This document shows, one piece after another, positions 34,485 to 43,737 of a stretch of 64,000 nucleotides of DNA. The stretch covers positions 15,606 to 79,605 of the forward strand of contig JBDHLD010000011.1 of NCBI GenBank assembly GCA_039586035.1, written 5' to 3'. The notes under the pieces were generated by a model. That model was not told the origin of the DNA. It searched no databases and worked only from the letters and a program-made list of their open reading frames with translations. Position numbers and translations under genes: made by a program. This DNA is from JBDHHQ01 sp039586035. GTDB lineage: Bacteria > Gemmatimonadota > Gemmatimonadetes > Longimicrobiales > Gaopeijiaceae. Every line of letters begins with the position of its first letter. Positions within the stretch are counted from its first letter, which is position 1.

Positions 34485-37400
34485 ATGAGACGTCCATCGT
34501 ACGCTCCCTTCCCCAAAGGGCTCGCGCGCCTCGCGTTTGCGGGGGTTTTCGCGTTTGCCCTGGGGTGGGCCCCTTCGACGGCTTCGGCTCAGACCGGAAC
34601 CATCGTCGGCACGGTGACGGAATCCGGAGGCCTGCGCACGCTCGAAAGCACGCAGGTGTTTGTCCCGGGGACCGGAATCGGCACGCTGACGAACGCCGCC
34701 GGAAGGTACCTGCTCCTGAACGTCCCGGTCGGTCAGGTGACCGTCCGGGCCGAGCTCGTCGGTTACCGCGCCTCCGAGGTCACCGTGACGGTGACCGCGG
34801 ACGAGTCGGTCGTCGCCGACATCTCACTGGCTCAGACGGCCATTGCCCTCGATGAGGTGGTGGTCACCGGAGCCGGCCAGGCTACGGAGATCCGTAAGCT
34901 CGGCAACACCATCGCCAGCATCAACGCCGAGGATCTGGAGCAGCAGCCGGTGACGACGCTGTCCGAGATCCTCACCGGCCGCGAGCCCGGCCTCGTGGGT
35001 CTGCCCAGCTCCGGTCTGACCGGTGAAGGCGCCCAGTTCCGGATCCGCGGCTCCGCCAGCCTCTCGCAGTCCAACGAGCCCATCATCTACGTGGACGGCG
35101 TCCGCGTGGACCGGGCCGGTGGCTTCGGTCAGGGCGTGGACGCGGGAACCGCTGGTGAGCCTTCCCGTCTGGACGACATCAACCCCGACGCCATCGAACG
35201 CGTCGAGATCCTCAAGGGCGCGGCGGCGGCGACGCTGTACGGGTCCGAGGCGTCCAACGGCGTGATCCAGATCTTCACGAAGTCCGGGCGGACCGGTGAG
35301 CCGAGCTGGAACTACACGGGTGAGTACGGCCTCGTGAACTATCCTGGCGGCAAGATCCAGCCCAACACCGGCTTCGCGTCGACGCAGGAGCAGCTGAGCA
35401 ACATGCAGCAGCTCTACGACGCGCCGGGACTCCAGCTCTACGAGCCCCTCGCCGTGCCGATGTTCGAGGATTGGGCCTTCGAGACCGGGCAGTTCACGAC
35501 CCACTCGCTTTCCGTGAACGGCGGAACGTCGGCGGTGACCTACTTCCTGAGCGGCCGCATCCAATACGAGGACGGCCCGTTCGGCGGTACGGACCGCTGC
35601 GAGGTGGGCTGCGCCGAGGACACGAACCGGAAGGTCCAGGGATCTGCGACCATCAACGTGTTCCCGACCGACAAGCTCCGCGTCCGCACGGCCGTCAATT
35701 ACTCCCAGGTGGACCACTCCACGATCCAGAACGGCAACAACATCTTCGGCGTCAACGCGCTCTTGATGTTCGCCCGCCCGGACCGCGGCAACTGCGACCA
35801 GTCCAGCATCGCTGGGTACCTGCGCTGCACCGGTGCGGGTAACCCCACGGGTCAGGTCGCGTTCATGACGCCGCAGGAAGCGATCCAGCAGGAGGTCAAG
35901 CAGGACGCCCAGCACTTCACGGGCAGCCTCGGCCTGGACTACAACTTCAGCGATCAGTGGAACGCCGCGCTGACCTTCGGCGTGGACTTCGTCAACTCCG
36001 TGGCGACCAACTTCTCGCCGTTCGGATACAACATCGACAACTTCACCACGACCACGGTCGATGGCTTCCGTGCCGTCTCCGACCGGAACGCCCGTCAGCT
36101 GACGATCGACGGTAAGGTCAACTGGAACACGACCATCGGCGCCGACTGGACATCCGCCTTGACGGTGGGTGGACAGGGCTTCATCGAAGAGCGTCAGGAA
36201 GAGTGGGGTTCGGGTCAGGTCTTCCCGGGTCCCGGTCTCGAAGTCGTTACGGCCACGGCCCTTCCGCTGGCCAGCGAGCGCTTCCAGCAGGTCGTGAACG
36301 CCGGCTTCTTCGGACAGTGGCAGGTGGGCTGGCAGGACTGGATCTTCGCCACGGTCGGCGGGCGCCAGGACTACAACAGCGCCTTCGGGGAGACCGAGGC
36401 CGGCCAGTTCTACCCCAAGGCATCGATCTCGATCGTGCCCAGCTCGCGTCCGAGCTGGACAGGTCAGACCCTGTCCACGTTCCGGGTCCGCGCGGCCATC
36501 GGGCAGTCTGGCCTGCAGCCAGGCGCGTTCGACAAGTTCACCACGTACGAGTCGCTGAGCTCCGAGATCGGCCCTGGCGTCGCGCCTGACAACCTCGGGA
36601 ACGACAACCTGCGGCCCGAGATCTCCACGGAGTGGGAGTTCGGTGCCGAGTTCGGTTTCTTCAACGACATCCTGTCGTTCGAAGGGACGTACTGGGACCG
36701 GACCGTGAAGGACGCCCTCGTGGCGAAGCAGTTCCCACTCTCGGGCGGCTTCCGGAACAGCCAGCTGGACAACATCGGCGAGATGAAGGCCAATGGACTC
36801 GAGCTCCTGGTCAACTGGATCGCGGTGGAAGGTCAGAACTTCAACCTCGACGTCTTCGCCAACGCCGCGTACATCTCCGAGGAGATCACGGACATGGGTG
36901 GCGCCCCGCCGATCAAGGTGGGCGGCAGCTACACCCGTTACCGGAACTTCCTCGACGAGGGCCTGGCACCGGGTGAGCACCTGGGTGCTATTCTCTTCCC
37001 GACCACCGGCGATCAGCTGCCGGTGGACCTGAACGAGGACGGCCAGCCCGACACGCGGGCCGAGTTGCTCGAGATCCTCCAGGATCCGGTTCCGTTCAGC
37101 AACATCGTCTTCCAGAACAACACCGGCGGCCTGATGCTGGTGGACGAAGACGGCGACGGGAACTTCCTCGACCACTCTCTCGGCAAGCCGACGCCAGACT
37201 GGCAGGGATCGTTCGGCTTCAATATCGGCTTCCTGGAGAACTTCCGGCTCACGAGCATGTTCGAATACAGGGCCGGGAACTACTTCATCAACAACCTGAC
37301 GGGCGCCTTCCGTCAGTCCAACGCCGGTATCGGTCGGAACCTGCCCGTGTCGGCCACGGCCGAAGCCAACATGATGAACCCGGCAAGCTCGCCCGAGACC

Positions 37401-37748
37401 CGCCTCCAGTCCCTGGAGACCTGGGTCTACGAGCTCGCCGCCCTCTTCCCGCAGTCCGGCCTGAACACGATCAAGAAGGCCGACTGGGCCCGGTGGAGGG
37501 AGCTCAGCCTCACGTACTCGCTGCCTCGCAGCGCGCTCTTCTGGGGCTTCGACGGTATGTCGCTCACGCTTACCGGGCGGAACATCGCTCTGTGGACGGG
37601 CTACGACGGCGTGGATCCGGAAGCGGGTCTCTACAGCCGCGGCGCGGCCGGCGACGACCTGCGTGACCAGAACTTCGGAATCGGGATCGAGGCGTTCTCG
37701 CAGCCGCTGCCGCGGCGCTGGGGACTCCAGGCCCGACTCAACTTCTAA
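34485..37748 (+). CDS. SusC/RagA-family TonB-dependent outer-membrane receptor
   Basis: Outer-membrane TonB-dependent transporter of the SusC/RagA type, 1087 residues. A signal peptide ends at about residue 37 (STASAQ). A carboxypeptidase-regulatory-like domain (GTIVGTVTESGG on) is followed by ALDEVVVTGAGQ and a plug domain with QFRIRGSASLSQSNEPIIYVDGVRVD, ERVEILKGAAAATLYGSEASNGVIQI and the barrel to LNF at the end, with the expected aromatic C-terminal residue. ATG 34485 is fixed by GGAGG 8 bases upstream. The SusD partner follows after 31 bases. No glycoside hydrolase or sulfatase gene is nearby, so the nutrient is unknown and need not be a glycan. Confidence 0.93.
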   Translation: MRRPSYAPFPKGLARLAFAGVFAFALGWAPSTASAQTGTIVGTVTESGGLRTLESTQVFVPGTGIGTLTNAAGRYLLLNVPVGQVTVRAELVGYRASEVTVTVTADESVVADISLAQTAIALDEVVVTGAGQATEIRKLGNTIASINAEDLEQQPVTTLSEILTGREPGLVGLPSSGLTGEGAQFRIRGSASLSQSNEPIIYVDGVRVDRAGGFGQGVDAGTAGEPSRLDDINPDAIERVEILKGAAAATLYGSEASNGVIQIFTKSGRTGEPSWNYTGEYGLVNYPGGKIQPNTGFASTQEQLSNMQQLYDAPGLQLYEPLAVPMFEDWAFETGQFTTHSLSVNGGTSAVTYFLSGRIQYEDGPFGGTDRCEVGCAEDTNRKVQGSATINVFPTDKLRVRTAVNYSQVDHSTIQNGNNIFGVNALLMFARPDRGNCDQSSIAGYLRCTGAGNPTGQVAFMTPQEAIQQEVKQDAQHFTGSLGLDYNFSDQWNAALTFGVDFVNSVATNFSPFGYNIDNFTTTTVDGFRAVSDRNARQLTIDGKVNWNTTIGADWTSALTVGGQGFIEERQEEWGSGQVFPGPGLEVVTATALPLASERFQQVVNAGFFGQWQVGWQDWIFATVGGRQDYNSAFGETEAGQFYPKASISIVPSSRPSWTGQTLSTFRVRAAIGQSGLQPGAFDKFTTYESLSSEIGPGVAPDNLGNDNLRPEISTEWEFGAEFGFFNDILSFEGTYWDRTVKDALVAKQFPLSGGFRNSQLDNIGEMKANGLELLVNWIAVEGQNFNLDVFANAAYISEEITDMGGAPPIKVGGSYTRYRNFLDEGLAPGEHLGAILFPTTGDQLPVDLNEDGQPDTRAELLEILQDPVPFSNIVFQNNTGGLMLVDEDGDGNFLDHSLGKPTPDWQGSFGFNIGFLENFRLTSMFEYRAGNYFINNLTGAFRQSNAGIGRNLPVSATAEANMMNPASSPETRLQSLETWVYELAALFPQSGLNTIKKADWARWRELSLTYSLPRSALFWGFDGMSLTLTGRNIALWTGYDGVDPEAGLYSRGAAGDDLRDQNFGIGIEAFSQPLPRRWGLQARLNF

Positions 37749-37779
37749 CGTGCCCGGCCCACTAAGCGGAGACTCAGCC

Positions 37780-39195
37780 ATGACGAACAAGGCAGAGAAT
37801 CGGATCGGCAGAAGGGCGCGTGCCTGGCTGTTTCCGGTCGTGGCGATTGCCACGGCCGGGACGCTGGCCGGGTGTGACAGCCTTCTGGACGTAGAAAACC
37901 CCAACAACCTGGTCCAGGAAGACGTGGAGCAGCCCGAAGCGGGCGGCGCCCTGTCGAACGGAGCCCTGTCCACGGTAGCCAGAGGCATCGGCGAGTACGT
38001 CGTCGCCGCGGCCACCGCTTCGGACGAGCTCAAGTGGATCGGATCCCGCGATGCGTGGTTCGATCTGGACCAGGGCAACCTGGACAACCCGTCCAACGAG
38101 TTCACGGATGATGCGTGGGATTGGATCTCCGAGGGTCGTTGGATGGCGGATGAGGCCATCAAGCAGCTGACAGCACAGGACGGCGACGGCAGGATCCTGG
38201 ACCGGGGTGACCTGGGCCGCGCGTACCTCTGGGCTGGCATCATCTACACCTACATCGCCGACTGGCTGGAAGACTACACTTTCAGCGACCGGGCCGAGTC
38301 GTCGCCGCCCGTGGGCGAGTCCAACATGGACCAGGTCTACGACCAGGCGGTCAACTACCTGGGCCAGGCCCAAAGCATCCTCAGCGCCGAGGGTGAGGGC
38401 GACCTGGCGACCTGGGCGCTCGCGCAGCAGGCTCGCGCGAAGCACGGCAAGGCTGTTTGGGCCAAGCTGAACCCGCCGGGCTCGGTTCCGTCTGCGCCGC
38501 TCGTCACCGACGCCGAGTGCGGCGGGTGCGTCGCCGACGCGACTGCGGCCATCGCCGCGGTGGGCGGCTCCCTCACAGCGCCCATCGACACGCGCTGGGC
38601 CTTCAACTACTCGTCCGCCACGGTCGACAACGACCTGGGCTGGCAGGTGAACGAGCGTCTGGAGCACCGCTTCGGGGATCGGTACATCGTGCCGACGGCC
38701 GACGACAAGAAGCGTGGGTCGACGAAGATCACGGATCCCATCGACAACATCCCGTCACCCGGGGCGGACTTCATGATGACCCGCCACGAGGCCGGTGGTC
38801 CCGACGGCGCCCGGTATGCGCCGCTCGAGATCACGAGCGTTCGGGAGATGGTCCTGATCATCGCCGAGGCGAGGCTCGCGGCTGGCGACTCGGACGGCTT
38901 CACGTCGGCCATCAACGGTCTTCGCGGACTGGACGGTCTGTCGGACTACGCCGGTCAGACCATCACATTCCCAGGCAGCTCGTCCAGCGACAGCGACCTC
39001 AACCTGCTGCTCCACCACCGGTTCGATCAGCTCATGCTGACCGGCCGGTTGCTGAACGATCACTACCGGTTCGGCATCGAGTCCGACCTCTGGCTCGGCC
39101 AGTCGAAGGCGGTGAACGTGCCGGGGACGATCTTCCCGATCTCCATCGGCGAGCGGCAGTCCAACACGTGCATCGTCGATCCTGGAAGCTGCTGA
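37780..39195 (+). CDS. SusD/RagB-family surface lipoprotein
   Basis: Nutrient-binding lipoprotein that caps the SusC-type barrel, 471 residues. The signal peptide ends in a lipobox with Cys32 (AGTLAGC), then DSLLDVENPNNL, the characteristic SusD start. The helical TPR-like core carries GRAYLWAGIIYTYIADWLED, and the C-terminal half has VREMVLIIAEARLAAGDSD and a late RFDQLMLTGRLLND segment. A Cys pair in TDAECGGC may form a disulfide. It is followed by a strong terminator, so the SusC/SusD pair appears to form a two-gene unit. Confidence 0.9.
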   Translation: MTNKAENRIGRRARAWLFPVVAIATAGTLAGCDSLLDVENPNNLVQEDVEQPEAGGALSNGALSTVARGIGEYVVAAATASDELKWIGSRDAWFDLDQGNLDNPSNEFTDDAWDWISEGRWMADEAIKQLTAQDGDGRILDRGDLGRAYLWAGIIYTYIADWLEDYTFSDRAESSPPVGESNMDQVYDQAVNYLGQAQSILSAEGEGDLATWALAQQARAKHGKAVWAKLNPPGSVPSAPLVTDAECGGCVADATAAIAAVGGSLTAPIDTRWAFNYSSATVDNDLGWQVNERLEHRFGDRYIVPTADDKKRGSTKITDPIDNIPSPGADFMMTRHEAGGPDGARYAPLEITSVREMVLIIAEARLAAGDSDGFTSAINGLRGLDGLSDYAGQTITFPGSSSSDSDLNLLLHHRFDQLMLTGRLLNDHYRFGIESDLWLGQSKAVNVPGTIFPISIGERQSNTCIVDPGSC

Positions 39196-39245
39196 CCGCG
39201 GTCTGACAGGAGCGGCAGCCCTCTAGAGGGCGCACGCGAACACAA

Positions 39246-39282
39246 ACGGAGCCCCCGGGGTAATTCCCCGGGGGTTTTCCGT
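39246..39282 (+). terminator. Strong intrinsic terminator after the SusD-like gene
   Basis: Stem CCCCCGGGG (39252-39260), loop TAATT, stem CCCCGGGGG (39266-39274), followed by TTTT. The flanks AACGGA and TCCGTT extend the symmetry, so it could work in both directions, but no minus-strand gene ends here. Confidence 0.9.
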
Positions 39283-39380
39283 TGGCAGCTGTAAGGGAGC
39301 GGCGAAGGGGGCGTATCGTGGCGCGGGGCGCCATGTCACACCGGCGCCGCTTCAGTCGTTAGAATGGAGTGACGATCAGC

Positions 39381-39860
39381 ATGAGCGGGACAAGAATGAC
39401 GACACCGGGGCGTGTGGGTGCGGCCGCAATGGCGGTCTTGCTTCCTCTGACCCTTGGCGGCTGCGGAGACAGCGTCTTCGGGCTGGACAGCGACGGCGCC
39501 CAGTTCGTGCGCCTGGCGCTCACGGTCCCAGAGAGCCAGGAGCCGGGACAGGTGACCTACGTGGCCTCCAACGACTTCACGATCTTCATCAGCCAGGACG
39601 GACGGTTCACGCTCGATATGGCGTCGTCCGACACGGTCACGGCCACGCTTCCTATCGACGAGACCTTCCCTACAGGGGTAACCCAGCAGTTGGTGTTCGT
39701 GGTGCTGGACCGGTCGGCCGTGCCCGAGACCATCCAGCTCAACGGATGGCTGGATCAGGATCTGCGAGTCCAGAGCACCCATCCGGCGGATGGTGAGCCC
39801 GTCCGTTTCCTCTACATGTTCCAGAGCGGTGTCGTCGTCGACGACTTCGACCTCCTGTAG
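39381..39860 (+). CDS. Hypothetical small lipoprotein
   Basis: A 159-residue secreted lipoprotein: basic start, hydrophobic stretch and lipobox LTLGGC with Cys28. The mature part is rich in beta-strand-type sequence with alternating Thr, Val and Asp and has no recognised domain. The ATG at 39381 is preferred over GTG 39369 because GGAGTGA lies just upstream and the signal peptide starts there. It follows the SusD terminator and precedes another lipoprotein by 19 bases. Function unknown. Confidence 0.65.
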   Translation: MSGTRMTTPGRVGAAAMAVLLPLTLGGCGDSVFGLDSDGAQFVRLALTVPESQEPGQVTYVASNDFTIFISQDGRFTLDMASSDTVTATLPIDETFPTGVTQQLVFVVLDRSAVPETIQLNGWLDQDLRVQSTHPADGEPVRFLYMFQSGVVVDDFDLL

Positions 39861-39879
39861 CTCCGAGGTTATCTCGCCC

Positions 39880-40377
39880 ATGTTCAGCAAATTATCCAAG
39901 ATCCTCGCCTGCGCCTTGGTGACCGTAAACCTCGGCTGTTATTCCTACCAGCCGTCGCCAGCGCGCACCGTGCCGGCAGGCACGGAAGCCCGCGTGCAGC
40001 TCGCCGAGCCGCAGGACGTGAGCCTGTCGTCCGTGACGGTTCGCGACGTGGTCCAGGTCGAGGGCGAGCTGCTGGAGTGGACCAGCGCCAACGAGGCGGT
40101 GCTCTTCTCCAAGTCCCTCCAGACCAGGAGCGGCATCGGCCAGGCGACCCAGGGCGAGCTGGTCCGGGTACCCGAGACCAACATCCAACTGTTCGAGGCC
40201 GCGAGGCCCAGCACCGGGAAGACGGTGGCGCTGGTGGTCGTGGGTGCCGGCACGCTGGCTGCGCTGATCATCGCGATCGGGAACAGCGGAACCGGCGGAG
40301 ATCAGGGGAATCCCGGGAATGACGGGGGGAGCACTACCGGACGTATCGGGATTCCTCTTCCCATCTTCGGGCGGTAG
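39880..40377 (+). CDS. Hypothetical lipoprotein with C-terminal membrane helix and glycine-rich tail
   Basis: A 165-residue protein. Lipobox LVTVNLGC gives Cys20. The mature part has a beta-rich domain (EARVQLAEPQDVSLSSVTVRD), then one hydrophobic helix (about 111-130, ALVVVGAGTLAALIIAIG), and a Gly/Asn-rich tail ending GIPLPIFGR. No family is recognised. It is probably in one unit with the gene before it. Confidence 0.6.
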   Translation: MFSKLSKILACALVTVNLGCYSYQPSPARTVPAGTEARVQLAEPQDVSLSSVTVRDVVQVEGELLEWTSANEAVLFSKSLQTRSGIGQATQGELVRVPETNIQLFEAARPSTGKTVALVVVGAGTLAALIIAIGNSGTGGDQGNPGNDGGSTTGRIGIPLPIFGR

Positions 40378-40549
40378 GCCGGGGCGCCGGCAGCGCCGCC
40401 ACGCGGGTCGCTCCCGAGTCGGCGCCGTCCGCCGACTCACGAGAAGGAGTCGGCAGGATGGAGTCTTCCTCCCGGGGTGAGCGCGCGTAGATGTTCGCCT
40501 GCAGGCTCCCCGGGGACGTTTGACGAGTCTCCCGGACAGGTCGGCGTCT

Positions 40550-41905
40550 TCAGCGCGCCCGGGTGTAGATCAGGATGACGCCGGCAGCCGATCCCGTGCT
40601 GTAGAGGACGCCGGCCTCCACGGGTGGCACCAGGATCACCCGGTCGATCACCTCGGGGTTCAGGTTCATGGCCACGGTGGGATCCGACGTGGGGACGTCG
40701 TTGATGTAGACCTGCGCCGGAGTGCACTCCCGCCGCTGCATCGTGACCTGTCCACGCCTGAAACCCACGCAGACCGTAGGCCCGCCCCGAGACACCACCA
40801 TCCCCGGCGTATTGGTCTGGCGCAGCATGTCGCCGATGTCCTGGGATCTGGCGCGTACTTCGTCGATCTGCGCCCGAGAGATCAACCGGCCGCCGACCGC
40901 CAGAGCCTGGAGTTCCTCGCCTGACTCGACGGTGACCACCATGGGCTCCAGCTCGATGGGCTCCGTGGCGAGCTCCAGCTCCACCTGGAGATCCTGACCC
41001 GCACCCACCTCCAGCAGGTCCGATCGGTCGGCGTACGCAAGGTGGGTTGTCTCCAGCTGGTAGCTGCCCGGCGGCACGTCCTTGAGGCGGAACTGGCCCC
41101 GGCTGTCGGTGACGACCCTCATGTCGACACCCGTCAGCGTCACCTCCGCGTCGGGTATCGGCCGATGGCCGTCGGCATCGCGTAGGAGACCGGTGACCGA
41201 GCCGAGCTGCACGGCGCCAAGCGTGAAATCCACGCGGGTCGGGAGTCCGTCCGGCGGCTGGAAGCTTCGGCTGTTCGTCTGCTGACCGAAGAAATATGCC
41301 GTTCCCTGGACATCCAGACCCGCCGGTAGCGTACAGATGCTGTACCAGCCGTCTGCGTCGGTTCGGGCTTGGGCGGTGCCCAGGTGCTCCCTGCCGTCGG
41401 ACGCTTCCTCCATCCAGGTGAGCAGCACCTGGGCGCCGGGTAGCGGGACGCCGGTGGAGGCGTCGCCGACGTAGCCGATGGCCCGGCCGGCCTGCTGCCC
41501 GGGGTCCTCGAGCTCGCACAGGAGGTTCATGATCGTGATCATGGACGGCGTGGACAGAGCCACGGAGACCCGGTCATCCCCGTCGACGGTGATGGGTGTT
41601 CGACCGGACGAGACACCGAGGGTAGTGAGACGCGGATGGAAGAAGACCAGGGAATAGTCGCCCGGAGGTACGTCCTCGATGGCGAAGTGGCCGGCATCGT
41701 CGGTGGTGGCGAACATGCTGGTGTTCCACAGGAACACACGCGCGCCGGCGAGCGGCTGGGAAGCCGTGCTATCGTAGACGAGACCCTCGATGACCCCACC
41801 CTGAAGAAGGGCGGGCGTCGGGTTCTTCGCTCGAACGGGGGCGGGACCGCTTGCGCCGAGTACGGCGACGAGCATGATGACCCGTGCCGCGGCCGAACCG
41901 AGCAT
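40550..41905 (-). CDS. Exported protein with carboxypeptidase-regulatory repeats and a TonB-receptor plug-like end, no barrel
   Basis: A 451-residue exported protein. It holds about three carboxypeptidase-regulatory/Ig-like repeats (GGVIEGLVYDSTASQPLAGA; AIGYVGDASTGVPLPGA; SVTGLLRDADGHRPIPDA), then a TonB-receptor plug-like end with SRAQIDEVRARSQDIGDML, VYINDVPTSDP, EVIDRVILVPP and AGVILIYTRAR. The protein stops there, so the beta-barrel of a receptor is missing. ATG 41905 is preferred over ATG 41941 because GAGGG lies 7 bases upstream and a signal peptide follows. It is divergent from the hydrolase at 41934. Role unknown; possibly a SusC-like accessory or the end state of a truncated receptor. 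Confidence 0.7.
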   Translation of the reverse strand: MLGSAAARVIMLVAVLGASGPAPVRAKNPTPALLQGGVIEGLVYDSTASQPLAGARVFLWNTSMFATTDDAGHFAIEDVPPGDYSLVFFHPRLTTLGVSSGRTPITVDGDDRVSVALSTPSMITIMNLLCELEDPGQQAGRAIGYVGDASTGVPLPGAQVLLTWMEEASDGREHLGTAQARTDADGWYSICTLPAGLDVQGTAYFFGQQTNSRSFQPPDGLPTRVDFTLGAVQLGSVTGLLRDADGHRPIPDAEVTLTGVDMRVVTDSRGQFRLKDVPPGSYQLETTHLAYADRSDLLEVGAGQDLQVELELATEPIELEPMVVTVESGEELQALAVGGRLISRAQIDEVRARSQDIGDMLRQTNTPGMVVSRGGPTVCVGFRRGQVTMQRRECTPAQVYINDVPTSDPTVAMNLNPEVIDRVILVPPVEAGVLYSTGSAAGVILIYTRAR

Positions 41906-41933
41906 ATGTGCGCCCTCAGCAACTGATTGCAAC

Positions 41934-43565
41934 TTGAACATACTAATTCTATACGCGAGAGGCGGGCGGCCGCTACTGGGAGCCCCCGCCGGGGCTGAGG
42001 AAGCGGCTCGCCCGCGCCACGACCTCGGCAGTAGCCGCGGGGCCAAGACGGGACGACCGACGCCGGTTCAGCAGGCGCCGGCCGCCGGACGGTCGGGCGC
42101 CCAGGCTCTGAAGACGGCAGCCGCGCTGGTCGCCCTTCTACTCTTCGCTCCAGTCTCCGGGCAGACCCAGGAGTCCGCTGGTAGCGACTCCGCTCAGATC
42201 GCCTCGCCGCAACTCGGGGAGCTCCACGACTCGATCCAGAGTCAGGCCGACCCCACCCAGTCGTACGCACTCTATCTGCCGCCCGGGTACTCCAGCGACC
42301 GTGCCTGGCCGCTTCTCGTGCTGATGGATCCTCGGGGTAGGGCTCTCGTACCCATGACAGCGGCTCGGGAGGCAGCGAAGCGATTCGGGTACGTGGTCAT
42401 GAGCTCGTACAACACGGCCTCGGACGCGGGCGTGGAGATGAACGACGTCGCCTTCGACGCGATGTTGAGCGATGCCCAAGGGGCTCTGGCCCTGGACGCG
42501 CGACGGCTGTATCTGGTCGGCCTGTCGGGCACGGCCCGAGTCGCGTGGGACTACGCCTTCCGGCTCGGGGATTACGTGGCCGGAGTGGTCGGGGTGGGTG
42601 CGGGTCACGAGCCTACTCTGGTATTGCCCCTGGCGGTCCGTGAGCACGGCAGGCCCTTCGCCTTCTTCGGTACCGCCGGTGTGTTGGACTTCAACTACGA
42701 AGAGCTGCGGGGATTGGACGCTCGCCTCGACGAGCTCGACTTTCCACACCGGGTCGAGTATTTCGACGGTGGCCACGAGTGGCCCCCCGCCAGGGTCTTC
42801 GAGCGAGCGCTGGAGTGGTTCCAGGTCCAGGCCATGAGGTCCGGGTACCTGGAGCTGGACGAGGGCTGGATGGCCGCGGTCGCCTCTCGTCACCTCGAGG
42901 ACGCAACGATGCTCGGGGCGGCCGGTGCCCCCAGGGAAGCGCTCCGAGTGTACCTGGGGGTTGCGGCCGACTTCGCCGAGCTCGCCGAGGGAGGGGAGGC
43001 AGCCGAGCGCGCCGCCGAGCTCGCCCAGAACGCCACGGTCAAGGCTGCCTTGGACCTGGAAGAGCGACTGGGCGAGGAGGACGCCGCCGCCCGGGTCTTG
43101 TTCTGGGAGTTCGTCGAAGGGGCCCGCGGAGGCGGCGCGCTCGACGCCGGTGAGGTAGTTCGCACGCTCGACATTCCCGCACTCCGAACCCGCGCCCAGG
43201 GCCGGGGCGAGGAGGCCCGGGCCGCCCAGCGCCTCCTGGAGTACGTCTTCGTGGTCGCCGCCTTCTACGAGCCCAGGCAGTATCTGGCCGACGGCGAGCT
43301 GAGCCGGGCCCAGGCCTTTCTCGAGGTCGCCGATGCCGTGAAGCCGAAGCACCCCTCGGTTTGCGTGGGCTTCGCCCGCGTGTACGCTCGCTCCGACCGT
43401 ACTGCCGACGCGATGGACGCGCTGGCGTGCGCGGTGAATGGAGGTGGCATAACGCCCGAGACGCTGGAGACCCACGCTGACTTCGAGTCGTTGCGAGAGC
43501 AGGCCGGGTTCGACGATCTGGTGGAGCGGGCTCGGCGGGCCGACGGAACCGCCCCAGGTCCCTGA
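41934..43565 (+). CDS. Secreted alpha/beta-hydrolase fold protein with helical C-terminal region
   Basis: Signal-peptide-like ALVALLLFAPVSGQTQ is followed by an esterase-type alpha/beta hydrolase: YALYLPPGYSSDRAWPLLVLMDPRG, the nucleophile elbow LVGLSGTARVAWDYA (Ser in GLSGT, with Thr instead of the usual last Gly), and a GGHEWP motif with the likely catalytic His. The last 230 residues are Ala/Glu-rich helical repeats of TPR-like character. The start is uncertain: the in-frame TTG 41934 avoids the divergent gene, ATG 41874/41877 overlap it, and the signal peptide itself begins only near 42110. Substrate unknown. Confidence 0.65.
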   Translation: MNILILYARGGRPLLGAPAGAEEAARPRHDLGSSRGAKTGRPTPVQQAPAAGRSGAQALKTAAALVALLLFAPVSGQTQESAGSDSAQIASPQLGELHDSIQSQADPTQSYALYLPPGYSSDRAWPLLVLMDPRGRALVPMTAAREAAKRFGYVVMSSYNTASDAGVEMNDVAFDAMLSDAQGALALDARRLYLVGLSGTARVAWDYAFRLGDYVAGVVGVGAGHEPTLVLPLAVREHGRPFAFFGTAGVLDFNYEELRGLDARLDELDFPHRVEYFDGGHEWPPARVFERALEWFQVQAMRSGYLELDEGWMAAVASRHLEDATMLGAAGAPREALRVYLGVAADFAELAEGGEAAERAAELAQNATVKAALDLEERLGEEDAAARVLFWEFVEGARGGGALDAGEVVRTLDIPALRTRAQGRGEEARAAQRLLEYVFVVAAFYEPRQYLADGELSRAQAFLEVADAVKPKHPSVCVGFARVYARSDRTADAMDALACAVNGGGITPETLETHADFESLREQAGFDDLVERARRADGTAPGP

Positions 43566-43643
43566 CGGGACCCGCCCGACGACGGTGCTCCGGACCTGGC
43601 CCGCGGCCCCACCGGGTCGGCGGCCGCCTCCGCACACGCCGTA

Positions 43644-43672
43644 TTGATCCCCTCCTCGCTCTTATCTATCTT
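43644..43672 (+). promoter_or_regulatory. Candidate promoter for rplU-rpmA
   Basis: TTGATC (43644-43649) and TATCTT (43667-43672) are spaced by 17 bases in a locally AT-rich strip before the ribosomal protein operon. Transcription would start near 43679, leaving a leader of about 60 bases that contains the hairpin at 43694-43713. Confidence 0.45.
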
Positions 43673-43693
43673 TTATTGCTCTGGCATCTACGA

Positions 43694-43713
43694 TTCGGGC
43701 GTCCATGCCCGAA
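43694..43713 (+). promoter_or_regulatory. Hairpin in the rplU leader (possible L21 autoregulatory site)
   Basis: A perfect 7-base stem TTCGGGC (43694-43700) and GCCCGAA (43707-43713) around loop GTCCAT, ending 13 bases before the Shine-Dalgarno of rplU. L21 leaders are known elsewhere; that this one binds L21 is inference. Confidence 0.4.
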
Positions 43714-43737
43714 CCCGTTCTTCCGTAGGACATGACC

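Noticed and set aside
34824..38243. An 1139-codon open frame on the minus strand
   Set aside because: It lies antisense to the SusC and SusD genes, has no family motif, and results from strong third-position GC bias that removes stop codons.
40416..40438. Hairpin GAGTCGGC/GCCGACTC as terminator between convergent genes
   Set aside because: The stem is perfect but no T-run follows on either strand, so a terminator call is not supported.
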